Below, piece after piece: positions 27,527-36,402 of a stretch of 64,000 bases of DNA. Within the stretch, counting starts at the first letter, position 1. Each line of letters opens with the position of its first letter. Below the pieces are notes generated by a model, which ran no database searches, was not told where the DNA came from, and saw only the letters and a list, made by a program, of their open reading frames with translations. Position numbers and translations under genes: made by a program. Source of the stretch: JASGDN01 sp049840815 (GTDB taxonomy: Bacteria > Chloroflexota > Chloroflexia > Thermomicrobiales > UBA6265); assembly GCA_049840815.1 (NCBI GenBank), contig JASGJI010000010.1, positions 185,078 through 249,077 of the forward strand, given 5' to 3'.

Positions 27527-28842
27527 TCGACGACACCTCGACCGCGCGGGACCTGATCGCAGCGATGTTCGCGGCGGGGGTGGCGTTTGCCGATCCGCGT
27601 GCGGCGGTGCGGGATCACCTCTCGGTCCATGGAGACGTCCTGCGCGTCGGCGATCGTGCGATCGTGCTTGGGCAGGGACGGATCGTCGCGGTGGCGGTTG
27701 GGAAGGCGGCAGTGCCCATGGCGCTCGGCCTTCGCGACGTTCTTGGTGACCGGATCGATGCAGGGTTGGCGCTGACGAAGCACGATCATGTGCCGTCGGA
27801 TCTGGTCCTGCCGGAATTCGGGGTGCGGGAGGCCTCGCATCCGGTGCCGGATGAACGCGGTGTGGCTGCCACGCGGGAGATCCTTGATCTCGTGTCGAAC
27901 CTCGGACCCGAGGATACGGTGATCGCGCTGATCTCCGGTGGGGGATCGGCATTGCTGGAAGCGCCGGCTGGCGATCTGACGCTGGCTGACATTCAGGCAG
28001 TCACGGGAGCGCTGTTGCGGGCTGGCGCGCCGATCCAGGATCTCAATGCCGTCCGGAGTGAGCTGAGCCAGGTGAAGGGTGGCGGATTGCGACGGGCGAT
28101 CGGTCCCGCACGCTGCGTCTCCCTGATCCTCTCCGACGTGCTGGGCAACGACGCTTCCGTGATTGCAAGTGGGCCGACCGTCGAGCGAACGCCCGATCCG
28201 GGTCGAGCCTTGAACCTGCTGCAACGCTATGGCGTGCTGGATTCGGTGCCGTCCGCAGTTGTGACGTGGCTGCGTGGCAGCGCGCAAGCATCGTCGACTG
28301 TGTCGCATCGGGACGACGTGTGGGCGGTGATGGCCGACAACGCATCGTTCGTGGAGGCGATGGCTACGACTGCTCGCGAACGAGGACACCGGCCCCGCAT
28401 TATCTGGCGAGACGTCGAAGGGGAGGCCGCGCAGCGCGGGCGCGAGTTCGTTGAGCTTTGCGCAGCAATGCCGGATGATGTCGATGTCGTGCTCGGCGGT
28501 GGGGAGACCACGGTGACGGTGCGGGGTGATGGCGTCGGCGGGAGGAACACGGAGTTCGCGCTCGCTGCGGCCATGGCGATCGAGGACACGTTCCAGGATT
28601 GGGTTATTGCCAGCCTGGCCTCCGACGGCGACGATGGGGCGAACCGGGGCGCGGCAGGGGCCATCGTCGATTCCCGTACGACAGCGCGTGGCTCCGAGCG
28701 TGGCCTCGACGCGGATGCTGCCCTTGCCGCGAATGACAGCGGGACGTTTCTTGCCGCGACTGGCGACCTCTTCCGGTGCGATCCCACCGGCACTAACGTG
28801 AACGATGCCTATATCGGTGTGCGGATGCGCCGCCGGACGTGA
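27523..28842 (+). CDS. Glycerate 2-kinase, GckA/MOFRL type
   Basis: Likely phosphorylates D-glycerate to 2-phosphoglycerate (EC 2.7.1.165). The 439-residue protein has the DUF4147 N-terminal domain (VAVGKAAVPMALG; ASHPVPDERGV; LISGGGSALLEAP; GPARCVSLILSDVLGNDASVIASGPT) and a C-terminal MOFRL domain (GGGETTVTVRGDGVGGRNTEFAL, SDGDDGANRGAAGA). ATG 27523 overlaps the RluD-family stop. It links to the following ThDP enzyme and the earlier aminotransferase as possible glyoxylate/glycerate metabolism, but this is inference. Confidence 0.88.
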   Translation: MIDDTSTARDLIAAMFAAGVAFADPRAAVRDHLSVHGDVLRVGDRAIVLGQGRIVAVAVGKAAVPMALGLRDVLGDRIDAGLALTKHDHVPSDLVLPEFGVREASHPVPDERGVAATREILDLVSNLGPEDTVIALISGGGSALLEAPAGDLTLADIQAVTGALLRAGAPIQDLNAVRSELSQVKGGGLRRAIGPARCVSLILSDVLGNDASVIASGPTVERTPDPGRALNLLQRYGVLDSVPSAVVTWLRGSAQASSTVSHRDDVWAVMADNASFVEAMATTARERGHRPRIIWRDVEGEAAQRGREFVELCAAMPDDVDVVLGGGETTVTVRGDGVGGRNTEFALAAAMAIEDTFQDWVIASLASDGDDGANRGAAGAIVDSRTTARGSERGLDADAALAANDSGTFLAATGDLFRCDPTGTNVNDAYIGVRMRRRT

Positions 28843-28882
28843 TGGTGATCCTTTCATTTCCACAGAATCAGGCAGGAACGTG

Positions 28883-30604
28883 ATGAACGGAGCAGAACTC
28901 CTCGTCCAGGCGCTGCGAGCGAATGGCGTCGATACGATCTTCGGATTGCCGGGCGACACCGGAATGGCGTTCTACGACGCGCTGTATCACGAGCCGGCGA
29001 TCAACCACATCATGACGCGCGACGAGCGGTCGGCCTCGTTCATGGCCGATGTCTACGCGCGGGTCTCCCGGCGGCTGGGTGTCTGCGAGGGACCGAGCGG
29101 CGGCGGCGCGACGTATATCATCCCCGGTGTCGCGGAGGCGCAGGGTTCGGCGATCCCGGTCCTCTGCATGACCTCGGATACGCCGGTGAGCGAGGACTAT
29201 CGCAACGTCCTGACCGAGCTGGATCAGGTTGGACTGTTCCGGCCGATCACCAAGTGGACCGAGCGCATCCATCGCGCAAGCGGGATGGAGGATGCCGTTC
29301 ACCGCGCGGTTCGCCTCGCGACCAGCGACCGTCCGGGCGCGGTGCACCTCTCGCTGCCAGCCGATGTGCTGGACCAGGAGAGCGATGGAACGGCCCGGTA
29401 TACCTCCGGTCGGGAGTCCGATGTCGTTCCGAGCAGCCGTCCTCGGGCCGATGCCTCCGAGATCGAACGGGCCGCGCGGCTGATCGAGCAGGCGGAGCGT
29501 CCGGTGATCGTGGCCGGCGGAGGTGTGATGATCTCCGGGGCGTGGGACGCGTTGACGGCCTTCGCGGAGGCAACGAACGTCCCGGTCGGCACGAGCATCA
29601 ATGGCAAGGGCGCGATCGCGGAGACGAGTCCCGTCTCGCTGGGTGTCGTTGGAGGAAATGGCGCGCGTGCGTATGCGAATGCCTGGATCGCCGAGAGCGA
29701 CCTGATTGTCTTCATCGGCACGCGGACAGAGTCGACGACGACTTCCCATTGGACGCTGCCGAAGCGGGAGACGCCGCCAAAGACGATCCATCTCGATCTC
29801 GCGAGCCGGGAGATCGGCAACACCTACGCCGCCTCGGCGATCCTGCTTGGTGACGCCAAGGTGTCGCTGGAGGATCTCCTCGCGGCGATCGACGCGCCGG
29901 CGGTGGCGGCGAAGAACCGCGATCGGATCGCGTTGATGGCGGTCCAGAAGGCGGAGTATTTCGCGCGGATCGCTGAAGAGGCGGCGAGCGATGCGTTCCC
30001 GATTCGGCCGCAACGGCTGATCGCGGCATTGCGGGCGGCGCTGGACGACGACACGATCATCGTGGCCGATCCCGGCACGCCGACGCCGTATCTCTCCGCG
30101 CAATACATGCTGAACCGGCCTGGGCGTTCGATGGTGATCCCGCGCGCGTATGGCGGCCTTGGCTACTCGATTCCGGGTGTGGTGGGTGCGTATTACGCGG
30201 CGCCGGAGCAGCGGATTGTCTCGGTGACGACGGATGGCAGCTTCGGGATGTCGGTGGGCGAACTGGAGACGATCAGCCGCCTGAACCTGCCGATCGTGAT
30301 CGTGCATTGCAGTAACGCGTCGTTCGGGTGGATCAAGGAGCTGCAGCATCTCGACCACGACCAGCGTTACTTCTCCGTCGATTTCTCGGTGGTGGACTAT
30401 GCGGCCATCGCGCGGGGATTCGGGCTGAAGGCGTGGGATGTGACGTCGGCGGATGCGCTTGAGGGGACGATCCAGGCGGCGTTGGCGCATGGCGGTCCGG
30501 CCTTCGTGAACGTGGCGACGATTCCACAGACGGTGGAGACGCCGCCGGTGTCCGGGTGGGAGGCGAAGGTCGCGCGTCGGCGACTGGCAGACGTCGTGTC
30601 CTGA
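28883..30604 (+). CDS. Thiamine-diphosphate enzyme, acetolactate synthase-like
   Basis: A 573-residue member of the POX/IlvB-type ThDP family: N-terminal pyrimidine-binding domain (GADTIFGLPGD-type GVDTIFGLPGDTG), central domain (ERPVIVAGGGVM), C-terminal diphosphate domain with TTDGSFGMSVGELETISRLN ahead of SNASFGW. The invariant activating Glu lies in the DERSASFMADVYAR region. The usual GDG is TDG here. Which reaction it runs (acetolactate synthase, glyoxylate carboligase, oxalyl-CoA or sulfoacetaldehyde type) cannot be decided; no ilvN-like small subunit is adjacent. ATG 28883 follows AGGAA, 40 bp after the glycerate kinase stop. Confidence 0.85.
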   Translation: MNGAELLVQALRANGVDTIFGLPGDTGMAFYDALYHEPAINHIMTRDERSASFMADVYARVSRRLGVCEGPSGGGATYIIPGVAEAQGSAIPVLCMTSDTPVSEDYRNVLTELDQVGLFRPITKWTERIHRASGMEDAVHRAVRLATSDRPGAVHLSLPADVLDQESDGTARYTSGRESDVVPSSRPRADASEIERAARLIEQAERPVIVAGGGVMISGAWDALTAFAEATNVPVGTSINGKGAIAETSPVSLGVVGGNGARAYANAWIAESDLIVFIGTRTESTTTSHWTLPKRETPPKTIHLDLASREIGNTYAASAILLGDAKVSLEDLLAAIDAPAVAAKNRDRIALMAVQKAEYFARIAEEAASDAFPIRPQRLIAALRAALDDDTIIVADPGTPTPYLSAQYMLNRPGRSMVIPRAYGGLGYSIPGVVGAYYAAPEQRIVSVTTDGSFGMSVGELETISRLNLPIVIVHCSNASFGWIKELQHLDHDQRYFSVDFSVVDYAAIARGFGLKAWDVTSADALEGTIQAALAHGGPAFVNVATIPQTVETPPVSGWEAKVARRRLADVVS

Positions 30605-30626
30605 TCCGGTTGCGTTGGTTGACAGA

Positions 30627-30660
30627 AATCCCCTCGGCGAAATGTCTCGCCGAGGGGATT
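30627..30660 (+). terminator. Terminator after the ThDP enzyme gene
   Basis: AATCCCCTCGGCGA (30627-30640) pairs perfectly with TCGCCGAGGGGATT (30647-30660). Confidence 0.88.
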
Positions 30661-30710
30661 CTGCTCTGCCGGTGGGTGTGCTGCCGCGAGGTCTGAAGGG
30701 GTGGGCAACT

Positions 30711-30847
30711 CCGGTAGCGACGGCTCGTCTGACCCAGCAGCCGCATCGATCCGGCGAAGCCGGATATCCCGGAATGGTTGCTGAACCCAGGATTGGCCTT
30801 CGGCCAATGGCGGAACCACCAGACAAGCTGGTGGTTCGCCGCTACGG
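30711..30847. repeat. Palindromic intergenic element, copy 2
   Basis: Bounded by CCGGTAGCGACGG at 30711 and, inverted, GGTTCGCCGCTACGG ending at 30847. It contains GGAACCACCAG/CTGGTGGTTC (loop ACAAG), ATTGGCC/GGCCAAT and ATCCGGC/GCCGGAT stems. Bases 30828-30847 are the exact complement of 3191-3210. Confidence 0.6.
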
Positions 30848-30861
30848 TTTCGACCTGGGCT

Positions 30862-31848
30862 CTAATACGAGCGGATGAGGGTGAGGTCGACGATCTGGTC
30901 GAGCTGGTCGCGAACCGTCGCGTCCTGCACGACACGGAGGCGGTTGCGGGCGCTCGCGGAGTAATCGCCGGCAATGCGCTCGGCTTCCTCGATGGCTCCG
31001 GACGCGCGGATGGCCTCGATCACGCCGTCGATGACCTCATCGCGGGCTTCCTCGCCGGCAACGATCATTTCGAGCGTCTCGCGTTCCGGACTGCCCTCCG
31101 CGAGACCGGCGGCGTAGATCATCGTTGGCAGGGTGACGACACCCTGGCGAAGGTCATTGCCAGCAGGTTTGCCGAGCGTCTGTGTGCCCTGGCGAAGATC
31201 GAGAATGTCATCGACGATCTGGAAGGCCATGCCGATGTCGCCGCCGAAGCCGCGCATCTCCGCGATGCCTTCATCCGACGCATCGCCAATCACGGCGCCC
31301 ATCTCGGCGGCACCGGCGAAGAGGGACGCTGTCTTGCCATAGATCCGCTTCTCGTAGGATTCGCGATCCTGCCCGAGGTCGTGGGCCTGAAGGGTTTCGA
31401 GGAGCTGGCCGTCGCAGATGAGGCCGAGGGTCGAGGCGAAGATCGCGACGACGCGGACGCTGTCGGTCGCGGCAGCGAGCATGGCGCTCTGGGCGAAGAG
31501 GTAATCGCCGATGAGAATTACCGCTCCGGAGCTCAGTTGGCTGTTCAGGGTGGGCTGCCCACGGCGGAGCGCGGCGCGGTCGATGTTGTCGTCATGCACG
31601 AGCGACGCGGTGTGCAGGAGTTCGACACCTGCTGCCGCAGTGATCGCACGGTCACGGTCGTAGGTGAACGCCTTGGCGGCGAGCAGGAGCAGGAGGGGGC
31701 GCAGGCGCTTGCCGCCCGTGGCCACCAGGCCGGTGACGAGGCTCGATACGACCGGATAATCGATCCTGGCCGACTGCAACAGTCGCTGTTCGACAAGATC
31801 GAGGTCGCTTTGGGTCGCCTCGAACACATCAGCCGTCGAAACTCTCAC
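30862..31848 (-). CDS. Polyprenyl diphosphate synthase (trans, IPPS family)
   Basis: Builds long-chain all-trans polyprenyl diphosphates, probably for a quinone side chain or a carrier lipid. Both aspartate-rich motifs are intact: LLHTASLVHDDNID (DDxxD) and FQIVDDILDL (DDxxD), with GGKRLRPLL at the N-terminus and GKTASLF in the middle. Small residues before the first motif (H-T-A-S-L) suggest a product longer than C20. GTG 31848 follows AGAGGAG at 5 bases, giving 328 residues. It is divergent from a UbiA-type transferase, which would use such a product. Confidence 0.9.
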   Translation of the reverse strand: MRVSTADVFEATQSDLDLVEQRLLQSARIDYPVVSSLVTGLVATGGKRLRPLLLLLAAKAFTYDRDRAITAAAGVELLHTASLVHDDNIDRAALRRGQPTLNSQLSSGAVILIGDYLFAQSAMLAAATDSVRVVAIFASTLGLICDGQLLETLQAHDLGQDRESYEKRIYGKTASLFAGAAEMGAVIGDASDEGIAEMRGFGGDIGMAFQIVDDILDLRQGTQTLGKPAGNDLRQGVVTLPTMIYAAGLAEGSPERETLEMIVAGEEARDEVIDGVIEAIRASGAIEEAERIAGDYSASARNRLRVVQDATVRDQLDQIVDLTLIRSY

Positions 31849-32121
31849 GGATGCTCCTCTGGGCATGGACACGGGTCGCACGGTGCCGTCGATGCGGCGG
31901 GACGATCGGGGGATGACGTTTCGGCGGGTGTGTCACACTTGGACTGGCGCCTGACGTTCGGTGAAGCGAATCTTCCCACGGATGCGGGCAACGAGCCGGG
32001 GTTCCGCCGGATGGAACACGACGAATGCTCCCCACAAGCGGGATCATTTCCATGGGTATTGTACGCACGACAACGCGCCTCCCCCAAGGCGGCGTCAGTG
32101 CGATGCGACGAGGAGTCGAGG
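31849..32121. promoter_or_regulatory. Divergent promoter region, polyprenyl synthase / UbiA
   Basis: 273 bases between two opposite starts. ATTGTA at 32058 reads TACAAT on the minus strand, a -10 candidate for the synthase. A long frame crosses this region on the plus strand in phase with ubiA but lacks any sign of coding before 32122. Confidence 0.4.
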
Positions 32122-33069
32122 GTGTCTGTGCCATCGGAGGGTCGAGCGTCTCATGACGGGCGAGGTGGGCCTTCGGCGATTCATGCGCGATCGAGGTCGG
32201 GACTGAGTGCCTGGGTGCGCCTGGTGCGGCCCATCCAGTGGTCGAAGAATGCGATCGTGTTCGCGGCGATCGTGTTTTCCCGCCAGTTCACGCATGGGGA
32301 AGCGTTGCTCCACGCGGTCCTCGCGTTCATCGCGTTCTGCGCGATCAGTTCCACGATCTATATCTTCAACGACTGGCGAGACATTGAGCGGGATCGACAC
32401 CATCCGACGAAGCGGGCGCGTCCTTTGGCATCCGGCGCGATCCAGCCAAAGGCGGCATTGATCCTGGCGGTGGTGCTGGCGACGGGCGGATGCGCGATCG
32501 CGGCGTTTGTCTCGTGGGAACTGCTGGCCGTCTGCGTCGGGTACCTCGCGATGATGGTGATGTACTCGGTTTCGTGGAAGCATGTGGTGATCCTGGACGT
32601 CTTCATCATCGCGGCCGGGTTCATCCTGCGCGCCGTGGCGGGGGCGGCGGCGGTGGGGGTTGCCGTGTCGTCGTGGTTGCTGCTATGCACGTTCTTCCTG
32701 TCGCTCTTCCTGGGGTTCTGCAAGCGTCGCAACGAGATTGCGACGTTGGTGGGCGATGCGGAGGCGCATCGTCCGTCGTTGCGTGGCTACAGCATCCCGG
32801 TCCTGGATCAGTTCATCGCGCTGACGGCGGCTTCCACGCTGATGGCGTACTCCATGTACACATTTGTCTCGGCATTCGTGCCGCGGGATGACAGCATGAT
32901 GCTGACGATCCCGTTCGTGGCGTTTGCGGTCGCGCGGTACCTGTTCCTGGTCTACGGGCGGAATCTGGGGGGATCGCCGGAATCAGTACTCCTGAAGGAT
33001 AAGCCGCTCTTCCTGGCGATCTTCGGCTGGGGGGTGACGGTGCTGGTGATTCTGGCGAACCAGATGTAG
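32122..33069 (+). CDS. UbiA-family prenyltransferase, decaprenyl-phosphate phosphoribosyltransferase-like
   Basis: Integral membrane enzyme of 315 residues with about eight hydrophobic segments. The Mg-diphosphate motif is NDWRDIERDRHHPTK followed by RARPLASG; the N-terminal LVRPIQWSKNAIVFAAIVFS closely follows the phosphoribosyltransferase subgroup of UbiA (EC 2.4.2.45 type), which makes lipid-linked ribose. The second motif is in the loop with KRRNEI. GTG 32122 follows GAGGAG at 6 bases. A menaquinone-type MenA role is less likely from these motifs. Confidence 0.85.
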   Translation: MSVPSEGRASHDGRGGPSAIHARSRSGLSAWVRLVRPIQWSKNAIVFAAIVFSRQFTHGEALLHAVLAFIAFCAISSTIYIFNDWRDIERDRHHPTKRARPLASGAIQPKAALILAVVLATGGCAIAAFVSWELLAVCVGYLAMMVMYSVSWKHVVILDVFIIAAGFILRAVAGAAAVGVAVSSWLLLCTFFLSLFLGFCKRRNEIATLVGDAEAHRPSLRGYSIPVLDQFIALTAASTLMAYSMYTFVSAFVPRDDSMMLTIPFVAFAVARYLFLVYGRNLGGSPESVLLKDKPLFLAIFGWGVTVLVILANQM

Positions 33070-33111
33070 GGATGATGCTTCCCAGGAGTAAGTTGATACG
33101 GGGTGTAGCAA

Positions 33112-33145
33112 GAACCGGGATCATTGTGTATAATGATCCCGGTTC
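33112..33145 (+). promoter_or_regulatory. Perfect palindrome overlapping the hsp20-lon -10 box
   Basis: GAACCGGGATCATT (33112-33125), loop GTGTAT, then the exact complement (33132-33145). A consensus TATAAT (33129-33134) overlaps the loop and right arm. It lies 70 bases before the hsp20 start and has no T-run after it, so an operator fits better than a terminator of the upstream gene. It matches neither CIRCE nor the HspR site. Confidence 0.65.
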
Positions 33146-33214
33146 GAGTCCACACAGCATCCACGCAATGCGCATCGGCGACTCGAGTCCTTGTTCTATC
33201 GCAAAGGAGTCCTG

Positions 33215-33685
33215 ATGATCGTCGTACGCCGAGGCCGCACCGGTCTCGAAACCAGGCGACCGACGGAGCTGGAGGACCTGCTCCGCCCGGTCATGTCTCG
33301 CGCGCAGATCAGGGGATCCCAGCGCGGGGGATGGCGACCGGCCCTTGAAGTGTTTGAGACCACGGACACATTCGAGGTGGTGGCCGAACTCGCGGGGATG
33401 AATCCGGACGACATCGACATCATCGTCGAGCGTGACGTGCTCTCGATTCGTGGTGTCCGTCCCGATCCAAGCACCTGTCTGCACCGTTCTTACCATGAAG
33501 CCCGAATCCCCTACGGTGCGTTTTCTGCAGACGCGCTGATTCCGTTCGCAGTTGATGTCGACGCCGCCGAGGCGACGTACCAGAACGGGTTCCTGCACGT
33601 TCGCATTCCGCGAACGCAGGGGAGAACCATCGTCGCGCGGCGGATCGATCGCGATGACGCGCACCCTGCGGAGGGAGACGCATGA
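33215..33685 (+). CDS. Hsp20/alpha-crystallin small heat shock protein
   Basis: ATP-independent chaperone of 156 residues that holds unfolding proteins. The alpha-crystallin domain spans residues ~45-145: WRPALEVFETTDTFEVVAELAGMNPDDIDI, ERDVLSIRG, then AEATYQNGFLHVRIPR, the typical 'A-x-x-x-N-G-V-L' end strand. The last part is rich in Arg and Asp. ATG 33215 follows AAAGGAG at 5 bases. Its stop overlaps the lon start by four bases, which places chaperone and protease in one operon behind the palindrome at 33112. Confidence 0.93.
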   Translation: MIVVRRGRTGLETRRPTELEDLLRPVMSRAQIRGSQRGGWRPALEVFETTDTFEVVAELAGMNPDDIDIIVERDVLSIRGVRPDPSTCLHRSYHEARIPYGAFSADALIPFAVDVDAAEATYQNGFLHVRIPRTQGRTIVARRIDRDDAHPAEGDA

Positions 33686-36321
33686 CCACCGATACCCACG
33701 ACCATGACCACAATGACGACCCTGTGACCGACCAGGAACCTCGGGATGAGGCGGTGAATGACGCTGCCCCAGAGAACGAGGCAACGGCTGACACGGCTGA
33801 TGCGGTGACTGCGGAGGCGGATGTGGCAACCGAAGGGGTTGCCGAACTGCCGCTCGCGGAGATGGATATCGAGCCGGCGGATGCCCCGGCAGCCGACGAC
33901 GGGATCGAGGACTTGCCGCTGCTGCCGTTGCGTGGCACGGTCGTTCTCCCGCTGACGTTGGTCCCGCTGGCGGCGGCGCAGGCGCGCTCGCTCAGGCTCA
34001 TCGACGACGTGATGCAGGGTGACCGCACCGTCGCGATGGTGATGCAGAAGGACCCGGACCTCGCCGAGGGGGCCGGCCCGGATGACATTCTCGAGGTCGG
34101 GACAATCGCCACGATCCACCAGATGATGCGCGTGCCGGATGGCACGGTGCGGCTGGCGGTTCAGGGCGTCGACCGGATGAAGATCCTCGAAGTGACGCAG
34201 GAAGAGCCGTATCTGGTGGCGCGCGTCCAGCGGCTTCCCGAAACGGTGGAATCCACGGTTGAGGTCCAGGCGCTGATGCGCAACACGCTCGACCTTTTCC
34301 AGCGGCTGGTGTCACTCGTGCCCCATCTGCCGGACGAACTGGTGACGGCGGCGCTGAACGTCGATGACGATGCGCGGCACCTGGTGTACCTGGTCGCGTC
34401 CAATCTCCGGATGGAGCCGACCGAGCGGCAGGAGCTGCTTGAACTCGACTCCGTGAAGGAGAAGCTGCAGACGCTGAATGCCTTCCTGACGAAGGAACTG
34501 GACGTGCTCGAACTCGGGCGCAAGATCCAGACGGATGTGCAGGAGGAGCTGAGCAAGTCGCAGCGGGAATACTTCCTGCGCGAGCAGATGAAGGCGATCC
34601 AGAAGGAGCTCGGCGAGAGCAGCGAGACAGAGGCTGAGGTCTCCGAGCTGCGCGAGAAGATCGAGACCTCCGGGATGCCGGAAGAGGCGGCGAAGGAGGC
34701 GAATCGTGAACTCGATCGCCTGAGCAAGCTGCCGCCCGCCGCTGCCGAGTACGGTGTCATCAAGACGTACCTCGATTGGCTGACGAGCCTGCCGTGGACC
34801 ACGAGCACCGAGGATGCGATCGACATCCAGAAGGCGCGGGCGATTCTCGATGAGGATCACTATGCGCTGGACAAGATCAAGGACCGGATTCTCGAGTACC
34901 TGGCGGTGCGGAAGCTGAAGCAGGAGAACGCGGTCGAGGGTGAAGAGCAGCTCAACCGCGAGCCGATCCTCTGCCTTGTCGGCCCTCCGGGCGTCGGCAA
35001 GACGAGTCTGGCGCAGTCGATCGCGCGGGCGATGGGTCGGGAGATGACCCGCATGTCGCTCGGCGGCGTGCGAGACGAGTCGGAAATCCGTGGGCATCGG
35101 CGGACGTATGTCGGCGCGATGCCGGGGCGCATCATCCAGGCGATCCGGCGGGCGGGATCGAACGATCCGGTGTTCGTGCTGGATGAGGTCGACAAGCTCG
35201 GCAGCGACTGGCGGGGCGATCCGTCTTCGGCGTTGCTGGAGGTGCTGGACCCGGAGCAGAACAGCACGTTCCGCGATCACTACCTCGACGTGGCGTTCGA
35301 CCTGTCGAAGGTGATGTTCATCGCGACGGCGAACCTGCTCGATACGATTCCGGCACCGCTGCGGGATCGCATGGAAATTCTGCAGTTGAGCGGGTACACG
35401 GACGAGGACAAGCTCAACATCGCGAAGCGCTACCTGGTGCCGAAGCAGATGAAGGCGAATGGCCTCAAGCCGAATCAGGTGACGTGGGCCGATGATGCGC
35501 TGATGGCGATCATCCAGCACTACACGCGGGAGGCTGGTGTCCGCAATCTCGAGCGCGAGATCGGATCGGCATGCCGGAAGCTGGCGACGGCGCTGGCGGA
35601 GGAGCGTGAGCTTCCCGCCGAGGTCGGCACGGGCGAGATCCGGGATTATCTGGGGCGGCCGCGGTTCTTCTACGAGGAGCTGGCGGATCGCACGAGCCAG
35701 CCGGGCGTGGTGATCGGTGTCGCGGTCTCGGGAGCTGGTGGCGACATCATGTTCATCGAGGCGACGAAGATGCCGGGCAAGGGCGGCCTGACCGTCACGG
35801 GGCAGCTCGGAGACGTGATGAAGGAGTCGGCTTCGGCTGCGTTCTCCTTCGTGCGGTCACGGGCGAAGGACCTCGGGCTGGATGAGAGTTTCTACAAGGA
35901 CTCCGATATCCACCTTCATGCGCCGGCGGGAGCAATCCCGAAGGATGGACCGTCGGCTGGTGTCGCGATGACGACGGCGCTGATCTCGCTGCTGTCTGGC
36001 ATCCCCGTCCGCGAGGATGTGGCGATGACGGGCGAGGTGACCTTGCGCGGTCAGGTGCTGCCGGTTGGCGGGATCAAGGAGAAGGCGCTCGGCGCGCGGC
36101 GGGCAGGGGTGACGACGTTCATCCTGCCGAAGCGCAACGAGGTCGACCTCGACGATCTGCCGCAGGAGCTGAAAGATGAGATGACCTTCGTGACCGCGAA
36201 CACGATCGACGAAGCGCTGGCGGCATCGATGCCGGAGGTGTTCCACGAGGCGCGTCAGCGGTCGACAGCCACGGCGCAGAAGCCCGAGGCGATACGGGAG
36301 CCGGTCTCGCTGGCGAGCTAG
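33682..36321 (+). CDS. lon: ATP-dependent protease Lon
   Basis: Cytosolic AAA+ serine protease of 879 residues that degrades damaged and regulatory proteins. An acidic, low-complexity stretch of ~75 residues (starting HDHDHNDD) precedes the LON substrate-binding domain (LPLLPLRGTVVLPL). Walker A GPPGVGKT is near residue 434, Walker B FVLDEVDK, and the protease dyad is S758 in KDGPSAG and K801 in GGIKEK. The acidic start makes it longer than the usual ~780-810. ATG 33682 lies within the hsp20 stop (ATGA). Confidence 0.96.
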   Translation: MTTDTHDHDHNDDPVTDQEPRDEAVNDAAPENEATADTADAVTAEADVATEGVAELPLAEMDIEPADAPAADDGIEDLPLLPLRGTVVLPLTLVPLAAAQARSLRLIDDVMQGDRTVAMVMQKDPDLAEGAGPDDILEVGTIATIHQMMRVPDGTVRLAVQGVDRMKILEVTQEEPYLVARVQRLPETVESTVEVQALMRNTLDLFQRLVSLVPHLPDELVTAALNVDDDARHLVYLVASNLRMEPTERQELLELDSVKEKLQTLNAFLTKELDVLELGRKIQTDVQEELSKSQREYFLREQMKAIQKELGESSETEAEVSELREKIETSGMPEEAAKEANRELDRLSKLPPAAAEYGVIKTYLDWLTSLPWTTSTEDAIDIQKARAILDEDHYALDKIKDRILEYLAVRKLKQENAVEGEEQLNREPILCLVGPPGVGKTSLAQSIARAMGREMTRMSLGGVRDESEIRGHRRTYVGAMPGRIIQAIRRAGSNDPVFVLDEVDKLGSDWRGDPSSALLEVLDPEQNSTFRDHYLDVAFDLSKVMFIATANLLDTIPAPLRDRMEILQLSGYTDEDKLNIAKRYLVPKQMKANGLKPNQVTWADDALMAIIQHYTREAGVRNLEREIGSACRKLATALAEERELPAEVGTGEIRDYLGRPRFFYEELADRTSQPGVVIGVAVSGAGGDIMFIEATKMPGKGGLTVTGQLGDVMKESASAAFSFVRSRAKDLGLDESFYKDSDIHLHAPAGAIPKDGPSAGVAMTTALISLLSGIPVREDVAMTGEVTLRGQVLPVGGIKEKALGARRAGVTTFILPKRNEVDLDDLPQELKDEMTFVTANTIDEALAASMPEVFHEARQRSTATAQKPEAIREPVSLAS

Positions 36322-36343
36322 CCTGTCCATTCCCCATGACATG

Positions 36344-36380
36344 AAGAACGCCGGCATCCCTTGTGGGTGCCGGCGTTCTT
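36344..36380. terminator. Bidirectional hairpin after lon
   Basis: AAGAACGCCGGCA (36344-36356) pairs with TGCCGGCGTTCTT (36368-36380), extended by a bulged CCC/GGG. It lies between convergent stops. Confidence 0.8.
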
Positions 36381-36402
36381 GGCGTCTCTTCCGGGTTCGG
36401 AG

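Noticed and set aside
30778..32121. A continuous plus-strand frame that would add over 400 residues to the UbiA protein.
   Set aside because: It runs antisense to the polyprenyl synthase gene, and UbiA homology starts only after GTG 32122, which has its own ribosome-binding site.
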